In this document: positions 39,226 through 47,241 of the stretch, in pieces | Position numbering within the stretch: the first letter of the stretch is position 1 | Layout of the letters: every line of letters starts with the position of its first letter | Assembly: GCA_963798505.1 (NCBI GenBank) | Contig: CAWCTX010000015.1 | Coordinates: 1-64,000 of the forward strand | Direction of reading: 5' to 3' | Origin: CAVWSM01 sp963798505 | Lineage (GTDB): Bacteria > Actinomycetota > Actinomycetes > Jiangellales > Jiangellaceae | DNA length: 64,000 bases | Translations under genes and position numbers: made by a program | Notes under the pieces: generated by a model | The model's database searches: none | Seen by the model: only the letters and a program-made list of their open reading frames with translations | Told to the model about the DNA's origin: nothing

Positions 39226-39945
39226 ATGGTGCACCTGGAGAACCTCGTCTTCGACGCCGCAGACCCTCGCACGATGGGGAGGTTCTGGGAAGCCGTCTTG
39301 GGCACGACTACCCTGACCGACCGGGCCGACGTCTACGTCACGCGACTGTCGGTCGCGGGTGGGCCGGTGCTCAACCTCCGCTTCCCACAGGTGTGGGACG
39401 CGACGGTCCCCTCACCGCGGCTGCATCTCGACTTGCGTGGAGGAGCCGAGCAGCAGCAGGTGGTTCAGCGGTTGCTTGGTCTTGGCGCCAGCCACCTCGA
39501 TATCGGTCAGGGCGCCGTGCCATGGGTGGTGCTCGCGGACCCGGAGGGCCACGCCTTCTGTGTCATGGAAGAGCGCGACGCCTATCGCGACACCGGGCCG
39601 GTCGCGGCCATCCCGATCCTCGGCCCGGACCATGAGATGAACGCGCGGTTCTGGGCTGAGATGACCGGCTGGAGGCTGTACGACGGTGCCGCCCCGGTGT
39701 CCCTTCGACACGCGTCGATGCGTGGCGTGATCCTCGAGTTCTTCCCCGCACCCGTGCCGAAGCGCGGCAAGAACCGGATGCACCTCGACCTGCGGCTTGA
39801 GTCGGGTGACGATGCGTCCTCGGTGCTCGACCTCGCGCGGGAGATGGGTGCCGCTCCCCTGGACCACAGCTGGGGTGAGCTGCCCTGGACCGTCCTCACC
39901 GACCCGTCCGGCAACGAATTCTGCATCCTGCCCGCGCAGGCCTGA
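39226..39945 (+). CDS. Two-domain VOC (glyoxalase-like) protein
   Basis: 239 aa from ATG 39226 (MVHLENLVFDAADPRTMGRF); upstream in-frame sequence overlaps the regulator promoter. Two related halves are visible: LENLVFDAADPRTMGRFWEA ... VVLADPEGHAFCVME, then IPILGPDHEMNARFWAEMTG ... TVLTDPSGNEFCILPA. Each ends with the 'DP(E/S)GxxFC' strand of the glyoxalase-like domain family common in actinobacteria. The active-site chemistry is not deducible. It diverges from regulator 2 and converges on the DUF1269 gene. Confidence 0.85.
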   Translation: MVHLENLVFDAADPRTMGRFWEAVLGTTTLTDRADVYVTRLSVAGGPVLNLRFPQVWDATVPSPRLHLDLRGGAEQQQVVQRLLGLGASHLDIGQGAVPWVVLADPEGHAFCVMEERDAYRDTGPVAAIPILGPDHEMNARFWAEMTGWRLYDGAAPVSLRHASMRGVILEFFPAPVPKRGKNRMHLDLRLESGDDASSVLDLAREMGAAPLDHSWGELPWTVLTDPSGNEFCILPAQA

Positions 39946-39960
39946 AACAGCCGGTGCTCA

Positions 39961-40449
39961 TCAGCTGTCCGAAAACGCTGCGCGCAGTCTCTGCTCCTGC
40001 TCCTCGCTGAGGTTCGTCGAGATGAGTTCGGGGTGCAGTCCCACGAACTCCACTTTGAGTCTGCCCATCGCGGCGTTGTTTGACAGCAGGAACAACGCCG
40101 ACGTGCCCGGCGTGACCTTGTCCTGGACCTCGCGGATGAAGTCGCGGTCGATGCCGGTGTCGGCGAAGTGGCCCGCCAGCGCGCCAACACCGGCGCCGAC
40201 CGCCGTACCAAGCAGCGGCACAAAGAAGAGCAGGCCGAACAGGAATCCCCACAGAGCACCCCACCCTGCTCGCTCCCCCGTGAGGTCGGTCAGGCGCCGC
40301 GTCTGGGGCTTGTTCTGACCGGGCGCCCAACTCACGTTGGCCGCATCAAGGATGTCGATGTCGCCTTCCCGGGCGACTCGCAGCAGGATCGCCTCAGTGC
40401 GCTCGGCACCATCAGGGGTGTCGAACCGCCATACGGTCAGAGTTGCCAT
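39961..40449 (-). CDS. DUF1269 membrane protein
   Basis: 162 aa from ATG 40449 (MATLTVWRFDTPDGAERTEA). It has a ferredoxin-like N-terminal part and a Gly/Ala-rich hydrophobic hairpin (WGALWGFLFGLLFFVPLLGT then AVGAGVGALAGHFAD). The C-terminal half (DFIREVQDKVTPGTSALFLL ... ELISTNLSEEQEQRLRAAF) is the standard DUF1269 ending. The glycine-zipper-like segment suggests membrane insertion. Function is unknown; relatives are often stress-induced. It is the last gene of a minus-strand run with the MFS pump, SHOCT and DUF6325 genes (gaps of 45, 47 and 13 bases). Confidence 0.85.
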   Translation of the reverse strand: MATLTVWRFDTPDGAERTEAILLRVAREGDIDILDAANVSWAPGQNKPQTRRLTDLTGERAGWGALWGFLFGLLFFVPLLGTAVGAGVGALAGHFADTGIDRDFIREVQDKVTPGTSALFLLSNNAAMGRLKVEFVGLHPELISTNLSEEQEQRLRAAFSDS

Positions 40450-40494
40450 CACGATTCCCCTCTCGTCGAGCTACGCGAGCCTTCTGCAAGTAAG

Positions 40495-42093
40495 TCAGCC
40501 CAGGGCGAGTCCTTCGACGGACCCAGATGACTTGGGGTCTGGCAGGCGCATCATGCGGAAGGAGTTGACCAAGCCGGCTAGACCAGCGAGCAAGGGGACG
40601 AGCAACGCCACCTGGAGTGCGATCGGTCTTGCGTCCGTGTTTATCCGCACGATCTCGTCCTGGATGTCCTCGGGTTGGTCGACGAGCAGTTCCTCGAGCT
40701 GAGTGTTGCTCATGACCTCCGCGTCGTCCTCCAACGCCTGGGCCACGCGCTGCTGATCGTCCGGTGGGAGGACTGTGCTGTCCTCCGCCATAGTGGTGAA
40801 GGTGAAGGAGAGCGTTGCCAGCATGATGGCGCCGGCGAAGGCCAAGCCGAACGACAGCCCGAACGACCCGGCCGCCGAGTTGACGCCGGCGGCCTCGCTG
40901 ACCCGCTCATCAGAGATCGGCGCGAGCGTGTAGTTGTTGAGCTGCGACACGAGCAAACCCAGACCCGCTCCCGCAATCATCAGCGGTACCACAAGCGGCC
41001 ATCCGGAGTCGGCCCGAGGCACGATCGCGATCAGCAGAAGTGTCCCTGCCGTGAGAAATCCGAAGCCAAGTCGGACGATGCTGCTCGGGCGCCGGTGTCC
41101 CGCTCGCTTCCCCGCGAGGATCGCGATCGCGAACATGCTGAGTGAGAGCGGTGCGAGCGACAGGCCCGCCTGCATTGCGTCGTACTCGAGCACCATCTGC
41201 AGGTAGATCGGCAGCGCGATCATCGTGCCACCGAGCGCTATCTGTTGAAGCATCTGCTGAGTGATCCCGAGACGGAAGACCTTGGATTTGAACAGGTCCG
41301 GGTCGATGAGCGTGGGCAGCTGATCGCGCTTGCGCCGCCGGAGCCAGAAGACCAGACCCGTCATTGCCAATGCGCCAATCGTCAGGATCGCGGCAACCGA
41401 CTCGCCGCCTTCCTGCCACACCAGGATGCCGAGGACGATGCCGCCCATGCCCAGGACGGAGATGACGGCGCCAACGGCGTCGACCTGACGAGGTCCGGTG
41501 TAAGGCGCGTCGCGAACGAGGCCGATGCCGGACAGAACGACGGCGATGATGACCGCCTCGAGGAGGAACGCGACGCGCCACGACAGGTACGTCGTGATGA
41601 ACCCGCCGAGCAGCGGCCCGACTGCGGCGGCGATCGCAGCCGCGGCGCCGACCAGCGCGTAGACCTTCTTTTGAGCCGCCCCCTCGAAGTTGCCGTGGAT
41701 GAGCGACTGCATGGCCGGCAGCAGGAGCGAAGCACCGAGGCCACCGAGCACCGCCCAGAAGATGATGACCGCGGTCAGGCCCTGCGCAACGGTCATCGCC
41801 AACGCGCCGACCGCGTAGCCAAGCAGACCGAGCACATATGCCCGCTTGCGCCCGAAGAGATCGCCGATCTTGCTGCCTATCAAGATGAACGCGGCAGAGA
41901 CCAGAGCCTCGAGGGCTATCGCGGACTGGACACCGCTGACGGTCGTGTCGAGATCCCGCACCACTGCCGAGATCGACACGTTCATCAGCGACGTGTCGAC
42001 GACGAGCACGAACATCGCCATTGCCAGCAGCACGGCGAGTCGTCGATTGCCCGTTTCCTCTTCAGGAGGGCTGATCGGCCCGCCCTCGGTCAT
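40495..42093 (-). CDS. DHA2-family MFS efflux transporter
   Basis: 532 aa with about 14 hydrophobic segments, the DHA2 (EmrB/QacA-type) size. The start is RRLAVLLAMAMFVLVVDTSL, then MNVSISAVVRDLD, the usual motif-D1 region. The loop-2 motif is GSKIGDLFGRKRAYVLGL and motif C is GAAAAIAAAVGPLLGGFITT. A hydrophilic loop before the last segment (around DDQQRVAQALEDDAEVMSNT) is characteristic of actinobacterial members. It exports drugs or cationic toxicants using the proton gradient. It is second-last in the minus-strand operon. Confidence 0.9.
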   Translation of the reverse strand: MTEGGPISPPEEETGNRRLAVLLAMAMFVLVVDTSLMNVSISAVVRDLDTTVSGVQSAIALEALVSAAFILIGSKIGDLFGRKRAYVLGLLGYAVGALAMTVAQGLTAVIIFWAVLGGLGASLLLPAMQSLIHGNFEGAAQKKVYALVGAAAAIAAAVGPLLGGFITTYLSWRVAFLLEAVIIAVVLSGIGLVRDAPYTGPRQVDAVGAVISVLGMGGIVLGILVWQEGGESVAAILTIGALAMTGLVFWLRRRKRDQLPTLIDPDLFKSKVFRLGITQQMLQQIALGGTMIALPIYLQMVLEYDAMQAGLSLAPLSLSMFAIAILAGKRAGHRRPSSIVRLGFGFLTAGTLLLIAIVPRADSGWPLVVPLMIAGAGLGLLVSQLNNYTLAPISDERVSEAAGVNSAAGSFGLSFGLAFAGAIMLATLSFTFTTMAEDSTVLPPDDQQRVAQALEDDAEVMSNTQLEELLVDQPEDIQDEIVRINTDARPIALQVALLVPLLAGLAGLVNSFRMMRLPDPKSSGSVEGLALG

Positions 42094-42140
42094 GAGAGAT
42101 CCACCACCCCGGACATCGTCGAGCGGTCAGGTCGCCGGAC

Positions 42141-42422
42141 TCACAGTCCGAGCAGCTTTGCCTTCGCTGCCGCGAACTCCTCGTCGGTGAGCATCCCTTG
42201 GCGTCGCAAGTCGGAAAGGCGCTCGATCTCGCCTGTCAGCGCGCTTCCTCCTGCGCTCCCTGGCGACGGCGGTGGGACCGGTGCGGGTGGAGGCGGTGGA
42301 GCTGCTTGCTCGTACTCCTGTTGTTGCCAGCGCTGCGCCTGGCGTCGAGAGACGTTGTTCGAGACCGCCGTCGCGGTCCCGGCGATCACCGCCGTACGCG
42401 CCATGCCGCCAATGAGCCCCAT
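42141..42422 (-). CDS. SHOCT-domain protein
   Basis: 93 aa from ATG 42422, seven bases after GGAGG. The N-terminus MGLIGGMARTAVIAGTATAV may dip into the membrane. A Pro-rich linker (APPPPPAPVPPPSPG) follows. The C-terminal SHOCT motif reads IERLSDLRRQGMLTDEEFAA then AKAKLLGL. SHOCT is a short oligomerisation or tethering motif found at the ends of many unrelated proteins. It lies 13 bases after the DUF6325 gene. The divergent DUF6325 gene at 43074 carries the same type of motif fused to its own end. Confidence 0.85.
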   Translation of the reverse strand: MGLIGGMARTAVIAGTATAVSNNVSRRQAQRWQQQEYEQAAPPPPPAPVPPPSPGSAGGSALTGEIERLSDLRRQGMLTDEEFAAAKAKLLGL

Positions 42423-42435
42423 CGTCATCGCCTCC

Positions 42436-42879
42436 TCATCTGACGTCCTGCGTGGCGCCGCGGCGGACCATGGCCACGACGTCAGACGGGACACGTGCCT
42501 GGTCGACGAGCTCACCGCCGGCGTTGCGGACGGCGTAGATGAAGGGGATGGCCCACATGTTCTCGATGGCGACGACCGCGACGGAGCTGCCTGGCTCGAT
42601 GTCAGCCGCCACATCGTCGACGTCCTCGGCGTCGAACAGCCCGCCTCCCAGCTGCCCGTCGAGGTCGACGAACGACGGCTCAAGGGCAGGGCCCAGGCCC
42701 CCCAGCTCGATCGAGCCGACGGTGCCATCCACGTCCTTGTAGACGAACAACAGATCGAGGACGCGCACCAGTCCACGTACGACCAAGTCGCGCAATGCCG
42801 GTCCGATCTCTCCCCTGAACTGGTTGCCCGGAAACTTCAGCAGGACGACGTCGACCGGGCCGGCTTCCACGGTGTCCAT
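42436..42879 (-). CDS. DUF6325-family protein
   Basis: 147 aa from ATG 42879, eight bases after GGAGG; an in-frame ATG at 42894 overlaps that site. MDTVEAGPVDVVLLKFPGNQ ... LVVRGLVRVLDLLFVYKDVD ... VAADIEPGSSVAVVAIENMW then AIPFIYAVRNAGGELV is the family pattern. The predicted fold is alternating alpha/beta and soluble. The biochemical function is unknown, and members often adjoin SHOCT genes. It heads the minus-strand run and faces a paralogue across a 195-base gap with two perfect hairpins. Confidence 0.83.
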   Translation of the reverse strand: MDTVEAGPVDVVLLKFPGNQFRGEIGPALRDLVVRGLVRVLDLLFVYKDVDGTVGSIELGGLGPALEPSFVDLDGQLGGGLFDAEDVDDVAADIEPGSSVAVVAIENMWAIPFIYAVRNAGGELVDQARVPSDVVAMVRRGATQDVR

Positions 42880-42924
42880 GGTGATGCCCTCCATCTCGAG
42901 ACCTTGAACCCATCGTTCTGGCGA

Positions 42925-42949
42925 GGTGGGTGGCTGCGCCCCACCCACC
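42925..42949. promoter_or_regulatory. Perfect inverted repeat in the DUF6325 divergent promoter region
   Basis: GGTGGGTGG, 7 bases, CCACCCACC. A further GGGTGGGA follows directly. It sits between the two divergent DUF6325 genes and is a candidate operator, or a hairpin in the leader of the minus-strand transcript. Confidence 0.5.
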
Positions 42950-42987
42950 AACGGGTGGGATGCAAGGGACGCCTCCGACTGCTGCAT

Positions 42988-43009
42988 GACCACCCCCGAT
43001 GGGGTGGTC
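42988..43009. promoter_or_regulatory. Second perfect inverted repeat in the DUF6325 divergent region
   Basis: GACCACCCC, CGAT, GGGGTGGTC: perfect 9-bp arms. It shares the CCACCC/GGGTGG half-site with the repeat at 42925-42949, which supports one regulator binding twice. Confidence 0.55.
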
Positions 43010-43073
43010 CGCGCTACCCCTCCCGGCGCGACGATGGGCAGGAGTGCCGCCCGTACCAGGACTGGCCGGTGAC

Positions 43074-43617
43074 ATGACTGATGAAATTGGACGCCGCCGC
43101 AGAGCGATGGCAGTCGATGCCGACCTCGTCGAGTACCTCATCGTGGTGGTGGAGGATCTCGACTCGTTAGGCACCGTTGCCACGGCGATCGCCGAACTTG
43201 TCGAGGCAGAGACCATCCAGGTCCTCGACCTCGTCGCAATCACGAGGACTGACGACCGGGACGCATCCGTCAGTGTCTTCGAGCTTGAGGCGGTGCCTAG
43301 CCTGGCCGTTCTCCGCGACGTGAAAGGCGAGGTTGGCGGCCGGCTGAGTGACCGCGACATCGATCGGGCAGCTGTGGTTCTTGAGCCGGGCACGGCGGCG
43401 ATCATCCTCGTCGCGGAGGATCGATGGGCTCGGCCGCTCTCGGCGGCGGCGCGGCGCGCGGGAGGCCGGATCATCGCCGGCCCGAGCGGAGTCAGCTTCG
43501 GCAGCCCTGATCCGCGACCCTGTTGAGCAACTCAAGGAGCTCGCCGACCTATACCGCCGGGGTCTGCTGTCGAGGGAGGAGTTCGTGAGTCAGCGGGCCA
43601 AGGTGCTCGAGTGGTGA
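43074..43617 (+). CDS. DUF6325 protein fused to a C-terminal SHOCT motif, one frameshift
   Basis: From ATG 43074 (ATG 43107 is also possible): VEYLIVVVEDLDSLGTVATA ... IQVLDLVAITRTDDRD ... AAVVLEPGTAAIILVAEDRW then ARPLSAAARRAGGRIIAG. This is the same fold pattern as the divergent neighbour. At the CCC run near 43481 the frame breaks; removing one C gives RAESASAALIRDPVEQLKEL then ADLYRRGLLSREEFVSQRAK, a complete SHOCT motif. The repaired protein is about 180 aa. The last 28 bases overlap the converging MalT-type regulator. The clean continuation suggests a sequence error rather than decay. Confidence 0.75.
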
Positions 43618-46251
43618 TTTCGGTCTGTTGATCCTGGTCTAGCCATGTCGCGGGCGACCTCTGCCGCCTCGGCTCGGGATTGGACCCCGAGCTTGCGGTA
43701 GATCACCTTCAGGTGGAACTTCAGCGTGTTCACGGACACGAAGAGCTCACCGGCAATCTCGCGTAGCGTCAGCCGACTCGGTAGGAGACGCAACACGTCA
43801 CGTTCCCGGTCGGTGAGCGACTCACCCAGCACCCGCCGATCAAGCTGCCACCCACCACGGCTCGTCGTCGCGGCTCGCCGCAAGCGGCCCATCCAGGCCT
43901 CGGGCGCGCGCGACGCGGCGTGTTCCACGAGCTCCACGACCTCGGGTCCCTCAGATGCCACGGTCTGCAACATCCCGTGCGCTGTGGCGCGCTCGACCGC
44001 GGCGATCACATGTTCCAGCGCCTCAGCGCGGGACTCGAGGGCACGTGACCGAAGAAGTCCTCGGATCACTTCGTGCCGCGGGCAGCGCGGCACAGCCGCG
44101 TCAAGGGCGCTGATGGCGGCGGCGCGGTCGCCGCTCGCGAGAGACACGCGAGCGGCGCTGACGCCGCCCCAGAAGGGGTCGCTGTCCTGCTCGGACCAGC
44201 GCCGTGCCACCTCGACGTCACCGCAGGCTATGGCAAGCAGCGTCCCTACCCGTGCCAGCCACTCGCGACCGCCCGGTCCCGGAAAGTCGCTGTGGACGAG
44301 CGACTCCGCCTCGTCAAACGTACGTCGAGCGTTCTGGAGATCGCCGTCGTCGAGATAGGTCTGAACGAGGTCCAAGGCCGCCAAGACGCGGCAGTACGGC
44401 ACCGGCTCGACCCTCGCATGGGCGAGTGAATCGAGCTCGGCCATGGCGCGCGGCCGATCTCCGAGCTCGCGGTGGGCCACGGCTTCGGCGATGGCCAGCT
44501 CGCCACGAAGGATCGTCATGTTCGTGACCTCGGCTGTGTGTCGAACTCCGGCGGCCACGCGCAGCGCGTCCACCGGCCGCCCCGCCAGGGCTTCTCCCAG
44601 CGCCCTTGTCCCCTCGAGGGCGAGGCGGTGCTCCGAGTCTCGGCTGAGCACGAGATCTGCCTCACGTATGTCGCCGTCCGCGTCATCCCAGCGCTCCGAC
44701 AGTGCGACGTCACGGGCGATCATGTTCCAACCAAAGCGGCCGAGAGGGTCGCGAGGCCAGTCGTCGCCCATCTCGAGCATCGAGCGGCGGGCCAGCTCCC
44801 TCCCAGCGGCCCAGTCTCCCCCGATCGTCGCCGCAATCGACTGAAGCATGGACAGGCGTCCGCGGGTCGTCTTGTCCAGGTTGGTCGCCTGGCTGGCCCA
44901 CCAGTTCACCTGCCCGACCATCTCCAGGAAGCGGCGCCTGTCGACGAGCAGGTGGCACCATGCGAACTCGACCATGGCCTCGAGGTCTGCTGCGGCATAT
45001 TGGGGTGGGATGCCGGCAATGGTCCGGGTGATGGTCATCTCCCGACCGCTGTCGTAGAGCTCGGCATGCCGCGATGCAAGAAGGCGCAGTGCATCACGTG
45101 GCCGGTTAGCCAGGAGCCAGTGCTCGAGCGCAAGGGGCGTCTCGCCCACGTCCTCGAACCACTTGGCGGCCGTGGCGTGCAGCTCGTCGAGCCGGCCTGG
45201 TGACCGCCGGGCCAGCTCGTCCAGCAGGGACGAGCGGATCAGTGAGTGCACCTCGGACCAGCCCTCGACGTCGCGGCTGACGAACAGCCCCCGGGCCTCG
45301 GCCTGGAGCAGGAGCTCACCGGCATCCGCGCGACCGGTCAGGCTCCGGGCGAGGCCGGGGTTGATTCGATCCGCCACCGAGACGTCGAACAGCGCGTCGA
45401 CGACGTCCGAAGGCTCTCCGGCCAGGACCTCACGCAGCAGGTAATCCGTGACGAAGCGGTCGTCCTCCGCTGTGGGTGTCTCAAGGCCTTCCTGCGCCCG
45501 AGTGGACCGAGCCGCAATCGCGGCCAGCTGCAGCCCGGCGGCCCATCCGTCGGCGTGTGTCGCAGTGGCGTTGATCCGATCCTTGATGAGCGCCGGAGCC
45601 AGCCGCGACAAGAGTTCGCAGGACTCCTCGTGCGAGAACCTGAGCTCAGCAAAGTGCACCTCGGCGAGCTGCCCCCGTGCGCGAAGGCGATCGATCGGAA
45701 GCCTCGGCGTTCGTCGCGCCAGCAGCACGACATGAAGGCTCGACGGCAGGTGCCGGATGAAGAACTCGAGCGACGCAGCGACGACCTCGTCCTCGTCCAC
45801 CAGGTGGGCGTCGTCGATGATCAGCACCGTCGGACCGTGATCTTCAACCTCGACATCGTCGAGCAGCGTGGACACGGCCTCCATCAGGAGATCCGGCCGC
45901 CGGATCAGTGTCACTGCGCGCTCGCCACAACCTGGTACGAGTGTCTCGAGTGCCGCGATCATCCCCGTCCAGAGCTGTGCGGCGTCCCGATCTGCCTCGT
46001 CCAACGACAACCAGGCGACCGGGGATCGTCGCTTCGGTCGCCCAGCCGGAAAACAGGGATGTCTTCCCCGACCCGGCCGGCGCGGTGACGAGGGTCAGTG
46101 GCGCCGTCACAACGTCATCAACGAGCGCCAGGAGGCGTGGGCGACGCACGTAGTGCTGCGGGATCGCCGGCACCCGAAGCTTGGACCGAAATAGCGACGA
46201 CACGGGCAAAAGGGGCGTTTGCCCGCGGGCTACTCCGCCGCCTCGCCGCAT
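43590..46251 (-). CDS. MalT-type (STAND ATPase) LuxR-family regulator, one frameshift
   Basis: The start is probably ATG 46251. LFRSKLRVPAIPQHYVRRPR then LTLVTAPAGSGKTSLFSGWA (Walker A) is the MalT/LAL opening. The frame breaks at CCGGGG (46019-46024); dropping one G restores IPVAWLSLDEADRDAAQLWT. VLIIDDAHLVDEDEV is Walker B. A winged-helix and TPR-like sensor region of about 450 residues follows. The C-terminal LuxR HTH is SLTDRERDVLRLLPSRLTLR then EIAGELFVSVNTLKFHLKVI. The repaired length is about 885 aa. Such proteins bind an inducer and ATP, oligomerise and activate transcription. Candidate targets are the surrounding DUF6325/MFS or CYTH-ATPase-PPK2 genes. Confidence 0.82.
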
Positions 46252-46506
46252 CTCGACCCCCCCTGCTTCCCAACGAAGGTCACCTGAGCCTAAGTCAGGT
46301 AGGCCTGGATGGCACAGGGGCGAGGTTCGCGGCGTGGCGGCCTCCCACCCGCGCCAGGGTGATGTCGGCCCACCCGCGAGCGCGCGACTGTCAGTGCATG
46401 TCGAGGAGCGATCGGTGAGCGCCACGCGCCAGCTCAGGCGCAGGAGGGCAGCTCGACCGGCCGGGGGCAGGCACTCCCTGCGCTCTCGGCCGACCAACTC
46501 GCCCAG

Positions 46507-47241
46507 GTGTTGAAGCTCATCAAGGGTGCCGACAGCGTTGAGATGAAGTTGAGCGTGCCGGACGCGAACCGTCGATCCACCGTGACGGCCTTGGGGATGG
46601 ATCCGCTGGAGGCACAGATCCGCCAGGTGGTCTTCTTCGACACGCCAGACCTCGCGCTCAACCGTCAGGGTGTTGTCGTCCGGGCGAGACGGGTCCAACG
46701 GAAGCCGGGCGACTCCGTTGTCAAGCTCCGACCAGTGGTGCCCGACGAGCTCACAGCTGAACTACGCAAGTCACCCGGCTTCTCGATCGAGGTCGACACA
46801 ATGCCGGGAGGTTTCGTCTGCTCCGCCTCGATGAAGGCGGAGGCAGCGGATGCTGACGTGAGGGAGGCGTTGGCGGGGCGGCGGCCCGTGCGCAAGCTGT
46901 TCACCAAGGAGCAGCGGGCATTCTTCCTAGCGAACGCCCCTGAGGGTCTCCAACTCGACGACTTGGCAGTCCTCGGCCCCATCAACGTGCTCAAGCTCAA
47001 GTTCACGCCCCTTGATTTCGGTCGGCGCCTCGTCGCTGAGCTGTGGAACTACCCTGACGGGTCGCGCATTCTGGAGCTTTCGACCAAGTGCGCTCCGACG
47101 GAGGCCTTCCTCGCGGCTGCCGAAACCAAGGCCTTCCTTGCCGACCGCGGCGTGGACCTGCTGGGAGAGCAGCAGACCAAGACGCGATCAGCGTTGGAGT
47201 TTTTCGCGGGTGAGCTCACGGCTACCCCGGCGGGCGAGTGA
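46507..47241 (+). CDS. CYTH-domain (triphosphate tunnel) protein
   Basis: 244 aa from GTG 46507; the frame stays open upstream, so an earlier start is possible. LIKGADSVEMKLSVPDANRR is the CYTH entry strand, but the first Glu of the ExExK motif is Ser10 (S-V-E12-M-K14). The tunnel strands continue: IRQVVFFDTPDLALNRQGVV then VRARR, and DSVVKLRPVVPDEL. LELSTKCAPTEAFLAAAETK lies near the end. CYTH proteins bind or cleave triphosphates, polyphosphate or nucleotides. It overlaps the P-type ATPase gene by four bases and is followed by PPK2, so a polyphosphate-related role is plausible. Confidence 0.78.
   Translation: MLKLIKGADSVEMKLSVPDANRRSTVTALGMDPLEAQIRQVVFFDTPDLALNRQGVVVRARRVQRKPGDSVVKLRPVVPDELTAELRKSPGFSIEVDTMPGGFVCSASMKAEAADADVREALAGRRPVRKLFTKEQRAFFLANAPEGLQLDDLAVLGPINVLKLKFTPLDFGRRLVAELWNYPDGSRILELSTKCAPTEAFLAAAETKAFLADRGVDLLGEQQTKTRSALEFFAGELTATPAGE

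Noticed and set aside
41245..43077. 610-codon plus-strand frame opposite the MFS, SHOCT and DUF6325 genes
   Set aside because: It runs antisense through three real genes, is rich in Asp/Arg/Gln from reversed hydrophobic codons, and has no domain.
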